Assembly: GCA_028583605.1 (NCBI GenBank)
Contig: CM053332.1
Location: forward strand, 17,147,267-17,211,266
DNA length: 64,000 bases
Source: Dastarcus helophoroides
Lineage: Eukaryota; Arthropoda; Insecta; Coleoptera; Bothrideridae
Direction: 5' to 3'
Position numbers and translations under genes: made by a program. The number at the start of each line of letters is the position of its first letter. Positions within the stretch are counted from its first letter, which is position 1. Below are positions 24,140 through 35,337 of this stretch, piece by piece. A model generated the notes under the pieces. That model was not told the origin of the DNA, ran no database searches, and saw nothing but the letters and a program-made list of their open reading frames with translations.

Positions 24140-27100
24140 ATGTCGTATTTGGAGAAAAAGTCGAAAATTAAAAAACAAGTATATATTTTGAAATAGGTTT
24201 TAACTTTCGGTCAGAATTTTAAAAAAAGGACTAAATATTGAAAAAAATGTCATTTTTGTTATCTGAATTTGCAAAAGGTCGACATTTTTAAAAAAATCAT
24301 CATTTTTAGAAAGTCGTATTTGGAGGAAAAGTCGAAAATTCAAAAAAAAAGTATATATTTTAAAATAGCTGTAAACTTTCAGTTAGAATTTTCAGGAAAA
24401 AACTAAATGTTGAAAAAAAAATTTTAATTATGTTATCTGAATTTGCAAAAAGTCGATATTTTAAAAAAATCATCATTTGCAGAAAGTAGTATTTGGAGGA
24501 AAAGTCGAAAATTAAAAAAAAAGTACATATTTTAAAATAGCTATAAACTTTCAGTTAGAATCTTCAGAAAAGCACTAAATATTTAAAAAAATGTCAATTT
24601 TGTTGTCTGAATTTGCAAAAAGTCGACAGTTTTAAAACAAAATCAAAATTTTCAGAAAGTCGTATTTGGAGAAAGTCGGAAATTAAAAAAAAAGTATATG
24701 TTTTGAAATAGCTACAAACTTTCAGTCAGAATGTTAAGAAAAGGACTAAATATTGAAAAAAATGTCATTTTTGTTATCTGAATTTGCAAAAGGTCGACAT
24801 TTTTAAAAAAATTATCATTTTCAGAAAGTCGTATTTGGAGGAAAAGTCGAAAATTCAAAAAAAAAGTATATATTTTAAAATAGCTGTAAACTTTCAGTTA
24901 GAATTTTCAGGAAAGGACTAAATATTGAAAAAAAAAAATGTTAATTATGTTATCTGAATTTGCAAAAATTCGATATTTTAAAAAAAAATCATCATTTTCA
25001 GAAAGTAGTATTTGGAGGAAAAGTCGAAAATTAAAAAAAAAGTACATATTTTAAAATAGCTATAAACTTTCAGTTAGAATTTTCAGAAATCCACTAAATA
25101 TTGACAAAAGTGTCAATTTTGTTGTCTGAATTTGCAAAAAGTCGACAGTTTTAAAAAAAAATCAAAATTTTCATAAAGTCGTATTTGGAGAAAGTCGGAA
25201 ATTAAAAAAAAAGTACATGTTTTGAAATAGCTACAAACTTTCAGTCAGAATTTTAAGAAAAGGCTAAATATTGAAAAAAAATGTCAATTTTGTTATCTGA
25301 ATTTGCAAAAAGTACGACATTTTAAAAAAAAATCAAAATTTTTAGAACATCCGAAATTCTGAAATAAGGGTATTTTTGTAAGTTTTTTAGAAATAGTAAA
25401 AAATTTTAGAAAAGGCGAAAGTTTTAAAAATAGTCAAAATTACAAAAAAAGTCGAAATTTCACCATAAAATTGGAAATTTTAATAATCAAAATTATTTTA
25501 TAATACAAAATTATTAAGGTTTCAAGAAGGCCGAAATTTTTGAACGAAGGGTCGCAAAATCTTCATAAATTTTCATTAGTATAACTTTTTGAAAAATGAT
25601 TTTTAAAGGTTTATTTTGAAAGAAGATCGAAATTTTCAATACAGTAAATTGGAATTTTAAGAAAAAGTCAAAAACTAGATTTTGGAAAAACATATTTTTA
25701 AAAAAGTCGAAATTTTTAACATAAATAAAAACTGATGATGAACAAAGTGCAAATTTGATAAAAAAAAGTCGAAAGATTTTAAACAATGTAAGTTTTTGCA
25801 AAACATTTTGCCAAGAGTCTTAAAAGGAAGTAGAAGTTTTGGATATTTTAAATTTTTAGGTCTTTAATCGATATTTTCATTAAAAAGGTTTCAAAATGCT
25901 TTTGAAACATTAATAAAATTAAAAATCTGAAAACTCTTGAATTGTTCAAATAAATGGTTTTGATTCACAAAAGGTCGTATTTGGAAAAAAAGTCGAAAAT
26001 TAAAAAACAAGTATATATTTTGAAATAGGTTTTAACTTTCAGTCAGAATTTTAAGAAAAAGACTAAGTATTGAAAAAAATGTCATTTTTGTTATCTGAAT
26101 TCGCAAAAAGTCGACATTTAAAAAAAATCATCATTTTCAGAAAGTCGTATTTGGAGGAAAAGTCGAAAATTAAAAAAAAAGTACATATTTTTAAATAGCT
26201 ATGAACTTTTCAGTTAGAATTTTCAGAAAAGCACTAAATATTGAAAAAAATGTCAATTTTGTTGTCTGAATTTGCAAAAAGTCGACAGGTTTAAAAAAAA
26301 TTAAAATTTTCATAAAGTTGTATTTGGAGAAAGTCGAAAATTAAAAAAAAAGTACATGTTTTGAAATAGCTACAAACTTTTCAGTCAGAATTTTAAGAAA
26401 AGGCTAAATATTGAAAAAAATGTCAATTTTGTTATCTGAATTTGCAAAAAGTCGACATTTCTTAAAAAAATAAAAATTTTCAGAATATTCAAAATTCTCA
26501 AGAAAATGTATTTTTGTAATTTTTTGAGAAATAGTAAAAAATTTTAGAAAAGGCGAACTTTTAAAAATAGTCAAAATTTACAAAAAAAGTCGAAATTTCG
26601 CCATAAAATTGGAAATTTTAATAAACAGAATTATTTTATAATACAAAATTATTAAGTTTCGAGAAGGCCGAAATTTTAGAACGAAGGGTCGCAAAATCTT
26701 CATAAATTCTCATTAGTATAACTTTTTGAAAACTTTTTTTAAAGGTTTATTTTGAAGATCGAAATTTTCAATACAATGAATTGGAACTTCGAGAAGAAGT
26801 CAAAAACTAGATTTTGGAAAAACATATTTTTAAAAAAGTCAAAATTTTTAACATAAATAAAAACTGATGAACAAAGTGCAAATTTGATAAAAAAAAGTCC
26901 AAAGATTTTAAACAATGTAAGCTTTTGCAAAAAAGTTTGCCCAGAGTTTTAAAAAGAAGCAGAAATTTTGCATATTTTAAATTTTTAGGTCTTTAATCGA
27001 TATTTTCATTAAAAAGTTTTCAAAATATTTTTGAAACATTTTTAATAAAAATATGTATTTTTGTATGTTTTTAGTAAAATAATTGATATTCTGAAAACTC

Positions 27101-27214
27101 TTGAATTGTTCAAATAAATGGTTCAAATGTTTAACAAAAAGTAATTTTTCAAAAAAAGTTTTGATTTACAAAATGTCGTATTTGGAAAAAAAGTCGAAAA
27201 TTAAAAAACAAGTA
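24140..27214. repeat. Satellite array, monomer about 172 bp, with higher-order copies
   Basis: The landmark GT(C/A)GTATTTGGAG recurs at 24142, 24313, 24486, 24659, 24828, 25005 and 25178, so spacings are 169-177 bp. A second run begins near 25975. The unit containing GCAAAA, CCAAGAG and TTTTTAGGTCTTTAA(C/T)CGAT is present near 23895, 25798 and 26930, which marks higher-order copies of about 1.9 kb and 1.1 kb. The third copy is split by the transposon at 27217-29423. Open frames at 25514-25801 and 26739-26930 (-) are the same repeat read in antisense. Confidence 0.85.
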
Positions 27215-27216
27215 TA

Positions 27217-27640
27217 CAGGGTGTTACAAAAGTCCGGGCCGCTACGTCAGGAGCATATTCTACACATTAAAATATGAAAAATGTTAAAATACATTTTTTT
27301 CTTTAAATTGCCTCCTAACGGAGATATGACCATTTAAAGATGGCGCCCCTAAAGTGGTTTTTTTACTACAAAAAGTTAACGGTTAGTAGCAAAGTCATGA
27401 AATTGGGCAAGCAGTTAAAGAATTGGATTAGGCATATTCTCATGTAACATATTTTTTAAATAAGCAGTACCGTGGTGTGTAGGGGGTTGCCCGCGATTAT
27501 TTTTTGCCGTAACTTTTTTGTATTGCAATATTTCGACACAAAAGTGCCATAATCGTAAATAGCAACATTTTTTATACAAAGAAGGTACTCCTTCTCAAAG
27601 TCGCTAAAAGTAACCGTTTCCGAGAAAAAGGCGTTTAAAT
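27217..27640 (+). repeat. Left terminal inverted repeat of the transposon
   Basis: About 424 bp, matched by 29007-29423 in reverse orientation. Shared interior words include GTAGGGGGTTGCCCGCGATT and GGTTAGTAGCAAAGTCATG. Confidence 0.88.
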
Positions 27641-27856
27641 AATCCTATCCCGTCTTCGAAATTCTAACTAATTTGTATAAGAAAAAATAAGTTGGTCGTG
27701 CAAACTGATCGTAAAGAAAACAATTGTACTTGACAATATCTGCCAGAGATTGACGTTGTGTCACTGATAAAATTTGGTCGTAAGCTGTAAACTTTAGCAG
27801 TTTTTGTTGTCAATAGTAAGTGTAGTAGTTTTTTAACTTTTCATTATTTTGATAAA

Positions 27857-28907
27857 ATGGACTATTCAAATCAAGAAATGGCCGATATGCATTTAATGTA
27901 CGGGCTTGCAAATTGTAATCGTGCTGAAGCAAGACGGCTTTATGCTGAACGTTTTCCTAATAGACACCTATCAGGAGAAAAATTGTTCCAGAAAATTCAT
28001 GCTCGTTTATGTGAAACAGGAAATTTTGTTTTCAAAGGCGAACGTGTTGGAAGGCCAAACGCAGAAGTTGCTAATTTAGAGGAGCGTGTGCTTCAGCGAG
28101 TTGAAGAAGATCCATGTGTCAGCACTAGACAACTTGCTTTAGCCGAAGGAGTAAATCACGTAACTATCTGGAGAATTTTGAAATTTTACCTATCATTTTC
28201 AAAGAGTGCAAGGGTTACTTGCTGCTGATTATCCTCCAAGAATAGAATTTTGCAACTGGCTATTGCATAAGATCGCTGAAAATGAGAACTTTCCATCGCT
28301 CATATTATTTACGGACGAAGCGGGTTTTACCAGAAACGGGATACTTAACTTTCACAACATGCATCAGTGGCAAGTTAAAAATCCCAATGCAGTTATTCAG
28401 TCGAGACATCAGCAATATTTTTCACTTAACATTTGGGGAGGAATAATAGGGGACTCTATAATTGGACCGTTTTTTTTACCTCATAGGTTAACAGGAGCAT
28501 CATATAGACATTTTTTGCAAACAGAGTTACCCGTGTTACTTGAAAATGTTCCACTCATAACAAGACAGCGAATGTGGATAATGCACGATGGGGCACCTGC
28601 CCATTTTAGTGCAGTTGCTAGGGAATTTTTGAATAACAACTATCATCAACGATGGATAGGTCGAGGAGGTCCGATACCATGGCCAGCTAGGTCTCCTGAC
28701 CTTAACCCACTCGATTTCTACTTATGGGGACATCTAGAGCAGATCGTCTACTCCACATCAGTTGACAATATCAATGATCTTCGTGAACGAATTGAAAATG
28801 GGTTCAACCAGATTCACAATACACCAGGCATTTGCGAAAGAGTAAGGAGTTCCCGAGCCGAGCAATGTATTGCTGCAGGGGGCAGTAATTTCGAACACTT
28901 GCTTTGA
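27857..28907 (+). pseudogene. Frameshifted DDxD transposase of the Tc1/mariner superfamily
   Basis: ATG at 27857 opens 123 codons that begin MDYSNQEMADMHLMYG. This N-terminal helix-turn-helix resembles the DUF4817-type start of many insect mariner-like transposases. It is followed by a second helix-turn-helix (about residues 74-112, ending NHVTIWRILKF). Coding similarity then moves to another frame, from about 28190 to the TGA at 28905-28907. The second part holds the catalytic triad: D in TDEAGF, D in MHDGAPAHF and D in PARSPDLNPLDF. The last two are separated by 36 residues, so the third acidic residue is Asp. The frame change near 28188-28191 can be explained by an indel of one or two bases, and the protein is otherwise uninterrupted. 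Full length would be about 345-350 residues, usual for the family. An active copy elsewhere could still mobilise this element through its ends. Confidence 0.9.
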
Positions 28908-29006
28908 TTTTTTTTTCTTAATTTTGTACCATTTTTATATCAATGCAGTTAGTAGTGGATAAATTAGAAATTTGCAAAACGAATTCTAATAAATGCAACA
29001 ATTTTG

Positions 29007-29423
29007 TTTAAACGCTTTTTTCTCGGTTACTTTTTGCGACTTTGAGAAAGAGTACCTTTTTTGTATAAAAATTGTTGCTTTTTACAATTATGGCACTTTT
29101 GTGTCGAAATATTGCAATACAAAAAAGTTACGGCAAAAAATAATCGCGGGCAACCCCCTACACACCACGGTACTGCTTATTTAAAAAATATGTTACATGA
29201 GAATATGCCTAATCCAATTCTTTAACTGCTTGCCCAATTTCATGACTTTGCTACTAACCGTTAACTTTTTGTAGTAAAAAAACCACTTTAGGGGCGCCAT
29301 CTTTAAATGGTCATATCTCCGTTAGGAGGCAATTTAAAGAAAAAAATGTATTTCAACATTTTTCATATTTTAATGTGTAGAATATGCTCCTGAAGTAGCG
29401 GCCCGGACTTTTGTAACACCCTG
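29007..29423 (-). repeat. Right terminal inverted repeat of the transposon
   Basis: Inverted partner of 27217-27640, ending AACACCCTG next to TA. The 63-codon frame at 28993-29184 is a by-product of this repeat. Confidence 0.88.
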
Positions 29424-29425
29424 TA

Positions 29426-30550
29426 TATTTTAAAATAGGTTTCAACTTTCAGTCAGAATTTTAAGAAAAGGACTAAATATTGAAAAAATGTCAATTTTGT
29501 TATCTGAATTTGCAAACAGTCGACATTTTTTAAAAAAAATCATCATTTTCAGTAAGTCGTATTTGGAGGAAAAGTCGAAAATTAAAAAAAAAAGTATTTA
29601 ATTTAAAATAGCTATAAACTTTCAATTAGAATTTTCAGAAAAGCACTAAATATTTAAAAAAATGTTAATTTTGTTGTCTGAATTTGTAAAAAGTCGACAG
29701 GTTTAAAAAGAACAAAATTTTCAGAAAGTTGTATTTGGAGAAAGTCGGAAATTAAAAAAAAAGTATATGTTTTGAAATAGCTACAAATTTTCAGTCAGAA
29801 TTTTAAGAAAAGGCTAAATATTAAAAAAAATGCCAATTTTGTTATCTGAATTTGCAAAAAGTCGACATTTTTAAAAAAATCAAAATTTTTAGAACATCCG
29901 AAATTCTCAAAAAAGGGTATTTTTGTAAGTTTTTTAGAAATAGTAAAAATTTTTAGAAGAGGCGAAGTTTTTAAAAATAGTCAAAATTTGCAAAAAAGCC
30001 GAAATTTCGCCACAAAATTGGAAATTTTAATAATCAAAATTATTTTATAATACAAAATTATTAAGTTTCGAGAAGGCCGAAATTTTTGAACGAAGGGTCG
30101 CAAAATCTTCATATTTTCATTAGTATAACTTTTTGAAAAATTTTTTGAAAGGTTTATTTTCAAGAAGATCGAAATTTTCAATACAGTAAATTGTAATTTC
30201 TAGAAAAATTCAAAAATTTTGAAAAAAAAATGAATCATTTCTGAAATGTCGAAGCTTAACTACTAATTTAAAGTCGGATTTAAAAAATAAAGAAGAAATT
30301 TCATAATAAATCGAAATTTTAGAAAAGGTAAAAATTTTCACAAAAGTTAAAATTTTGAGAAAAGAAATTAAAATTTTAAGCAAAATGTTGGGAAACAAAT
30401 ATTTTTAAAAAAATTTTGAAAAAATAAAATTTTGAAATGTCCAAATTTTCAAGAATCGAAATTTTCAATAATAAATTGAAATTTAGAACGTCAAAATTTT
30501 CAAAAAAGTTAAAACTTTGAAAAAATTGTTAAATTTTGAACATAATGATT
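29426..30550. repeat. Continuation of the ~172-bp satellite after the transposon
   Basis: The interrupted higher-order copy resumes with TATTTTAAAATAGGTTTCAAC. GTCGTATTTGGAGG returns near 29557, and the terminal part (GAACGAAGGGTCGCAAAATC near 30092) matches 25542 and 26684. Confidence 0.8.
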
Positions 30551-30559
30551 TTAAAATAA

Positions 30560-33500
30560 AATGAATATGGGCATTTTCATTTTTTAATGGGGTGGCGTGG
30601 GCGCAAATATTTCAACTTAAGTTTTACTCTAATTATCAAAGGAAAATTTGCATTGAATAACCTTTTATAAGTGCTACAAAACTTTACAGAATTTGGTTTA
30701 TGCTCTGAAGTTTCCCGCCTTTTTATATGCATTTGGAATATTTAAACCAAATTTTAATTTATATAAATTTCACAAAATTAACGTTTTTCTTTTTTTTTGC
30801 AATTTCTCAGCTACTTAGTGACATATTGTGTATATTTCCCAAAATTTAATCAAATAAAACACTTAACTACGAGTTAATTTTAGTTTTACTTTTTTTCATT
30901 ATTAAAGTAAGTATAATTTGAGCTGAGTAAAAAATATATTTTACCTTTACGACTTAAAAAGCTTCGATACAAAGGCTGTACACGTTTATCGCGAACGAGA
31001 TTCGCGAGTCTTTAATTTTCCACGTTGGCTTCTAAAGCAGCTTCTCATAAATGGCTCCGAAGACAGCAGCATACTTTAGTAGTTTCCTTTTGAGAGTACA
31101 TTTAAAGGGCACAAAAGGGCAGCATACTTGGTAATATGATGAAGTTCGGAAAAGTCGATATCAAAGCCAAGGTGAACAGGCAACAAGGAAAAGCCCTCCA
31201 CCCTCTTCTAAGAAAGTTTCTTAGACACGGCAACTTCTCTCCGCCATGAATCTCACTGTCAACTTTAATCAAAAGCCAGTTATGTATTGCAAAAAGAAAT
31301 CGCTACTAATCAAATGCGACAAAGCAAACGGCTCTATGCTCTTTTTCCTATGCTTTTAGACATGGCTTTTTAACCACTTTTCCCGCTTATGTTCGTAACT
31401 AGATGATATAGAGCACTCTAGTTAAATTGGGTTGAGAAAATCTTATAAACCATCTAGGGAATATCTAATTTTTTGGATAAACCCACATAACACTTCCCTA
31501 ATCCCATGACCCAAATTAAAATTTCAACGTTAATGTGGCACCCTACTTACAAATTCACGGGGGGGAATATTTTATGAATACTTTAAAATTTTTGCAGCTG
31601 CAGAAAGAATCCCTAATGAACGAAAAACCTTGTGTAAGACAAATTCAAATTGATTTCAAAACCGAGCACAACCATTCCTGAAAAATATTTAAAATAAAAA
31701 GGATGTTATTATTTTATGGAAATACATCGTAATCTTGCATAGATTTACTATAAAAACTAAAACTTTGAAAACAAGAAAGCAGGGTAAATGCATTTGTTAC
31801 ATAAATTATTCATAAATGGATTTAATCTTTTATTTTCCAACAGCTCGAACGCCGGTGCAGGGGTTTCAAGTTTTAATTTAGTCTGTGATGCAGCGTTCAG
31901 AGGACAATCACTATCGATTTTTTAATAATACATTATCACTCTGCCCCATATTGTCACCATTTTAATATCGGCGCCTCTAGTAACAGATTTTTCCCCATCT
32001 CTCTTTGTAGTCTTTTAAAATTTTAGATTTGTTATCGACCTTTGCATTATACGCAAATTCCAATTCAGTTTTTTACGCGTTTCGAGTTACTGCGTCTGTG
32101 GTAATTCAAATTTATTGCAAAAATTACTGCTCCAAAAGGTTTTGCATTGATTACGAAAATATCTTGCGAAAGTACTCATCGAATAAAAATTTCTTCATTT
32201 ATCATTACACTAGAGATTGGGCTTTTCCGTCTTATAGAAGGAATGTGAATTAAGGATTAGTTTTGCAGAGGTTTCTAACGTATGGCTTGAGTTAGGTGGT
32301 GAATTTTGTCACAGATTTATACAGTATACGGTTAAGACGCAGAAGCCTAGATCAAGTTATTTGACACTTTTAGCAATTCGAATTTAAAATGCTGAACATT
32401 TAAATTTGGCGGATGCGCCGGATCATTTTAATTCTTTGCGGTCGTAGAGACGAAATATTTTAGTGATGATGTTGAATAGGAGATCGTCTATGTTTGTAAA
32501 CGTTATCAGTCAAAAATACTATAATAATAGCTCCCTTTGCAGTGCTTTGCAGCGCTGTGGGACATAACATGTACCACTAGAGCCAAATAGTATGCGAGAT
32601 ATGCTTTGGCACTACGCTACAGTCTTTTTAAAAATATACCACCTAAAAATTTATTAGGAAAATCCTTGATCTGTTCAGCTATTTAACCAACTTTTATAAT
32701 GTGTTTGATACCGTAAATTTTTAATTATAATAACATATTCGTTATCTTTCATTGTACTTAATTTGAACTAGTTAGCGCCGCTTTTACCCTTTTTAAGTCC
32801 CACTGGGCTACGTCCTAGATTTAGTTATGCAATTCTGAGGAGTTATTGAGTTGATTTTGCCTAATCGTAGATTGTCTTTTAAAAGATTGCACAAATACAA
32901 CCATTTCCGTTGCTTAGGAGACCAATTTAAACAAAAATTACTCTATGTTGTGGTAAAGAAAGTTACCCCATGAAATATATCTAAGAATCCCAAAACGTAA
33001 TATAAAAGCTCGAACGGAAGATGCTTTGAATGCAACTGAAAATGAGTTTCAGAGATTTTCATATTCGGTCTCAATAGAAAGTTTCATTGAGGTGACTGAA
33101 AACTTTGTTCGAGTAAAATGCGGACAATAGGTGCACATTGAAAAGATGAAATGAGATCGAAGTCTAACCTAAGAATTTTTCAAGCTTGCAATTGATTCAA
33201 ATTAAACTTGTAGTTGAGCAACAATTCAAATAATTCACACGTAAATTGTGGATTTATAAGATGAATATTTCTTTACTTCAGTAGTCCTCAAATCAAGTAT
33301 TAGAATTTAATAAAATGTTTTTATTGTATTAGGATTTAGCATCAAAGCAATGTCTATCTGGCATTCATTATCTAGTAGATTATTACTGAGCCAGAACTAA
33401 ATACATGTTCCAACTTCATCAAAACAACAATTTAATGTTGGATCCAAAACGAGAAGACTTAGAGCGATTATACAGATTATTCCACAGTAATATTTCCGCT

Positions 33501-34060
33501 GTCTGCTTTATAATTCGCGATCCATGTCGAGCTACATTTCATACAATAACTTCAAATGCAGAATTCTCATATCCAATGATCTATAAAATGCAACCGTAGC
33601 AGAACCATCCTCTGCCTCTAATTCGGGATTTTATCGGAGACGACATCACGGGTAAAGGCAACGTCGCACATTTCCCGACCGGAAAGATTACAAGGCGGTA
33701 GATTTCCAGAGCAGGCAGCGGCACAAGCGGATCACGATTTTGTAATAAAAAAAACCAATTCCGATCGGTAGGCGCACTTGGATTCCCCGGGGTATATGAG
33801 CCGCAACGACCAAACAAGTACACGGTCCGCATCGTAAGAGCAAGAACCGGACCCTCTTTAAAACCTCATTAAATACTAAAAATTTCCTGCATTTTGTCTA
33901 AATTGTATGAAAATATCTAACTTATTATCAGAAATTTTGAGATCTTGAACACTTTAAGTGAAATTATATCGTACTAGCGACCTGCCCCAGCTTTTTCCGG
34001 GTAAACAGTATCTAGACTATAATCTGATGTGATTATCTAAAGCACTGAACTAAACACTGT
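30560..34060. other. Low-copy non-coding sequence; possible host intergenic or intronic DNA
   Basis: No tandem repeat or transposon end is obvious. GC-richer patches lie at about 31020-31260 and 33600-33860. The latter has GGTAGGCGCACTTGG, CCCCGGGGTATATGAGCCG and CGGTCCGCATCG. Open frames at 32029-32253, 33405-33599 and 33581-33832 show no recognisable domain, so I do not call a gene. Confidence 0.45.
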
Positions 34061-34124
34061 GGCTTGTGATTAAGTCCAAAGAAGATTTCCCTCCTTTACC
34101 ACATCGGCAATTAAACAAATAATT

Positions 34125-34164
34125 ACGCGATACGTATTTCGCCAGCTGAACTGGCATCAAGCGT
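34125..34164 (-). ncRNA. Hammerhead-shaped motif with a non-canonical core, family E, left arm
   Basis: Read on the minus strand: stem I ACGC (closing with GCGU), then UUGAU, stem II GCCAG/CUGGC with a 5-base loop, GAAA, palindromic stem III (AUACGUAU), then C and the closing GCGU. All helices and the GAAA of a type I hammerhead are present, but UUGAUG replaces CUGANGA. It is either a decayed family or a related fold. Activity cannot be judged by eye. Confidence 0.35.
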
Positions 34165-34271
34165 ACTAATCTAAAAAGATTAGCAAACGATGCATCGACG
34201 TCATCTGCATTGAGATTCAAATCGATACTGTATCGATTTGAATCTCAATTTGCTAATCGTTTTAGATTAGT

Positions 34272-34313
34272 ACGCTTGATGCCAGTTCAGCTGGCGAAAT
34301 ACGTATCACGTAA
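34272..34313 (+). ncRNA. Hammerhead-shaped motif with a non-canonical core, family E, right arm
   Basis: Mirror of 34125-34164, with GCCAGUUCAGCUGGC as stem II (34281-34295), GAAA at 34296-34299 and UACGUA at 34300-34305. After the putative C the sequence is ACGU instead of GCGU, so stem I fits less well than in the left arm. Confidence 0.35.
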
Positions 34314-34705
34314 TTATTTATTTAATTGCCAATGTGGTAAAGGGGTGAGACCTTCTTTGGACCTCATGTGATTGTATAAAATGTGCTTCATGGTAGACCC
34401 TTATTGACCGCGAAAATATTATGTTTTTTTCAATTTATTTAACATTTCTTCGGCCCAGTTTGAAAATATTTAAATTTTTATGGTTTCTTGACAATTTTCT
34501 AAACAGTTTTTGAAATGCTACTACGTGATATTTAAATTTATTGAAAACGTCACTTCATGACAGTTCACAAATTAAGAGGTTATTTTATTTTACATAGAAT
34601 AGGGAAAATGAAAAATAGGAGACCAAAAATTAGATATGAAAAAATAAAAATTTTGTTTTTTTGATAAATTAGGAAAATATAAAAAAAAATATATAAAAAA
34701 TTTTA

Positions 34706-34753
34706 GCGCTGGACATCGATAGTTTCGCTCTTATTTGAGCTCGTCAGCAGTGC
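34706..34753 (-). ncRNA. Type I hammerhead ribozyme, family A, left arm
   Basis: On the minus strand: GCACUG (stem I), CUGACGA (34741-34747 read in reverse), stem II GCUC/GAGC, GAAA, then CUAUCGAUG, UC and CAGCGC closing stem I. Core residues match the CUGANGA...GAAA consensus. Stem III has one extra U compared with the right-arm copy, which may weaken it. The predicted cleavage is after the C of GUC, between 34712 and 34711. Confidence 0.72.
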
Positions 34754-34999
34754 ATAACATGGAAAGGGAACAATAAGGAAGAAATACTTAGAAATAAAAA
34801 AATATTTTTTTTTTAAATATAAAAAAGAAAAATAAAGAATTTTAACATGAATAGACGTTTCATCGATCAATTTACTGTGTTAAAAATTTATTGTGTTAAA
34901 AATTTAAATATTTGAAGCTTGATCCACAAGAAACAACTACTCCGAGGGCTAATACCCCTTCATAAGTATTTCTTCCTCATTGTTCCCTTTCCATGTTAT

Positions 35000-35046
35000 G
35001 CACTGCTGACGAGCTCAAATGAGAGCGAAACATCGATGTCCAGCGC
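35000..35046 (+). ncRNA. Type I hammerhead ribozyme, family A, right arm (best intact copy)
   Basis: Stem I GCACUG (35000-35005) pairs with CAGCGC (35041-35046), with one A-C mismatch. CUGACGA is at 35006-35012. Stem II is GCUC (35013-35016) with GAGC (35023-35026), GAAA is at 35027-35030, stem III is the palindrome ACAUC/GAUGU with no loop (35030-35039), and the cleavage base is C35040. All core bases expected for a hammerhead are present. A stem III without a loop favours cleavage as a dimer, as reported for ribozymes of Penelope-like elements. The relation to those elements is inferred from the motif only. Confidence 0.82.
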
Positions 35047-35337
35047 TACAACTTTTTTATGTATTTTTTTATATTTTCCCAATTTATCGAAAAAACAAAA
35101 TTTTTATTTTTTCATATCTAATTTTTGTTCTCCTATTTTTTATTATCCCTATTCTATGTAAAATAAAATAACCTCTTAATTTGTGAACTTTCATGAAGTG
35201 ACGTTTTCAATAAATTTAAAAATCACGTAGTCAGCATTTCAAAAACTGTTTAGAAAATTGTCAACAAACCATAAAAATTTAAATATTTTCCAAATTGGGC
35301 CGAAGAAATCTTAAATAAATTAAAAAAAACTATATAA

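Larger units (their letters stand above)
27217..29423 (+). mobile_element. Tc1/mariner-superfamily DNA transposon (2,207 bp) with ~420-bp terminal inverted repeats
   Basis: The ends are CAGGGTGTTACAAAAGTCC and its inverted form, flanked by TA at 27215-27216 and 29424-29425. Removing the element and one TA restores the satellite sequence AAGTATATATTTTAAAATAG seen in other monomers. The inverted repeats are unusually long: 27217-27640 and 29007-29423, nearly identical along their length. A single transposase gene lies between them and is broken by a frameshift. The high arm similarity suggests recent arrival, or gene conversion between the arms. Confidence 0.93.
34070..34362. mobile_element. 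Foldback element with a hammerhead-shaped motif in each arm (family E)
   Basis: Left arm about 34070-34195 and right arm about 34240-34362 are inverted copies. AGTCCAAAGAAG, TTTACCACAT, CGGCAATTAAA and GCCAGCTGAACTGGCATC on the left are matched by their inverted forms on the right. The centre holds a second, perfect 19-bp hairpin: 34209-34227 against 34231-34249, with loop CTG. No coding frame is present. This copy has no clear target duplication that I could fix. Confidence 0.75.
34431..35320. mobile_element. Large foldback element carrying family-A hammerhead ribozymes in both arms
   Basis: Arms of about 360 bp (34431-34795 and 34960-35320) are inverted copies: TTCTTCGGCCCA near the outer end, GACGTTTTC/GAAAACGTC in the middle, and GGAAAGGGAACAAT next to the loop. 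The loop (about 34796-34955) contains AACATGAATAGACGTTTCATC, whose inverted form sits just upstream of the other family-A copies (about 42540 and 62500). That suggests the loop is part of the parent element. No reverse transcriptase is present. Hammerheads in repeated end sequences are known from Penelope-like retroelements, so this may be a rearranged, tail-to-tail non-autonomous derivative. Confidence 0.75.
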
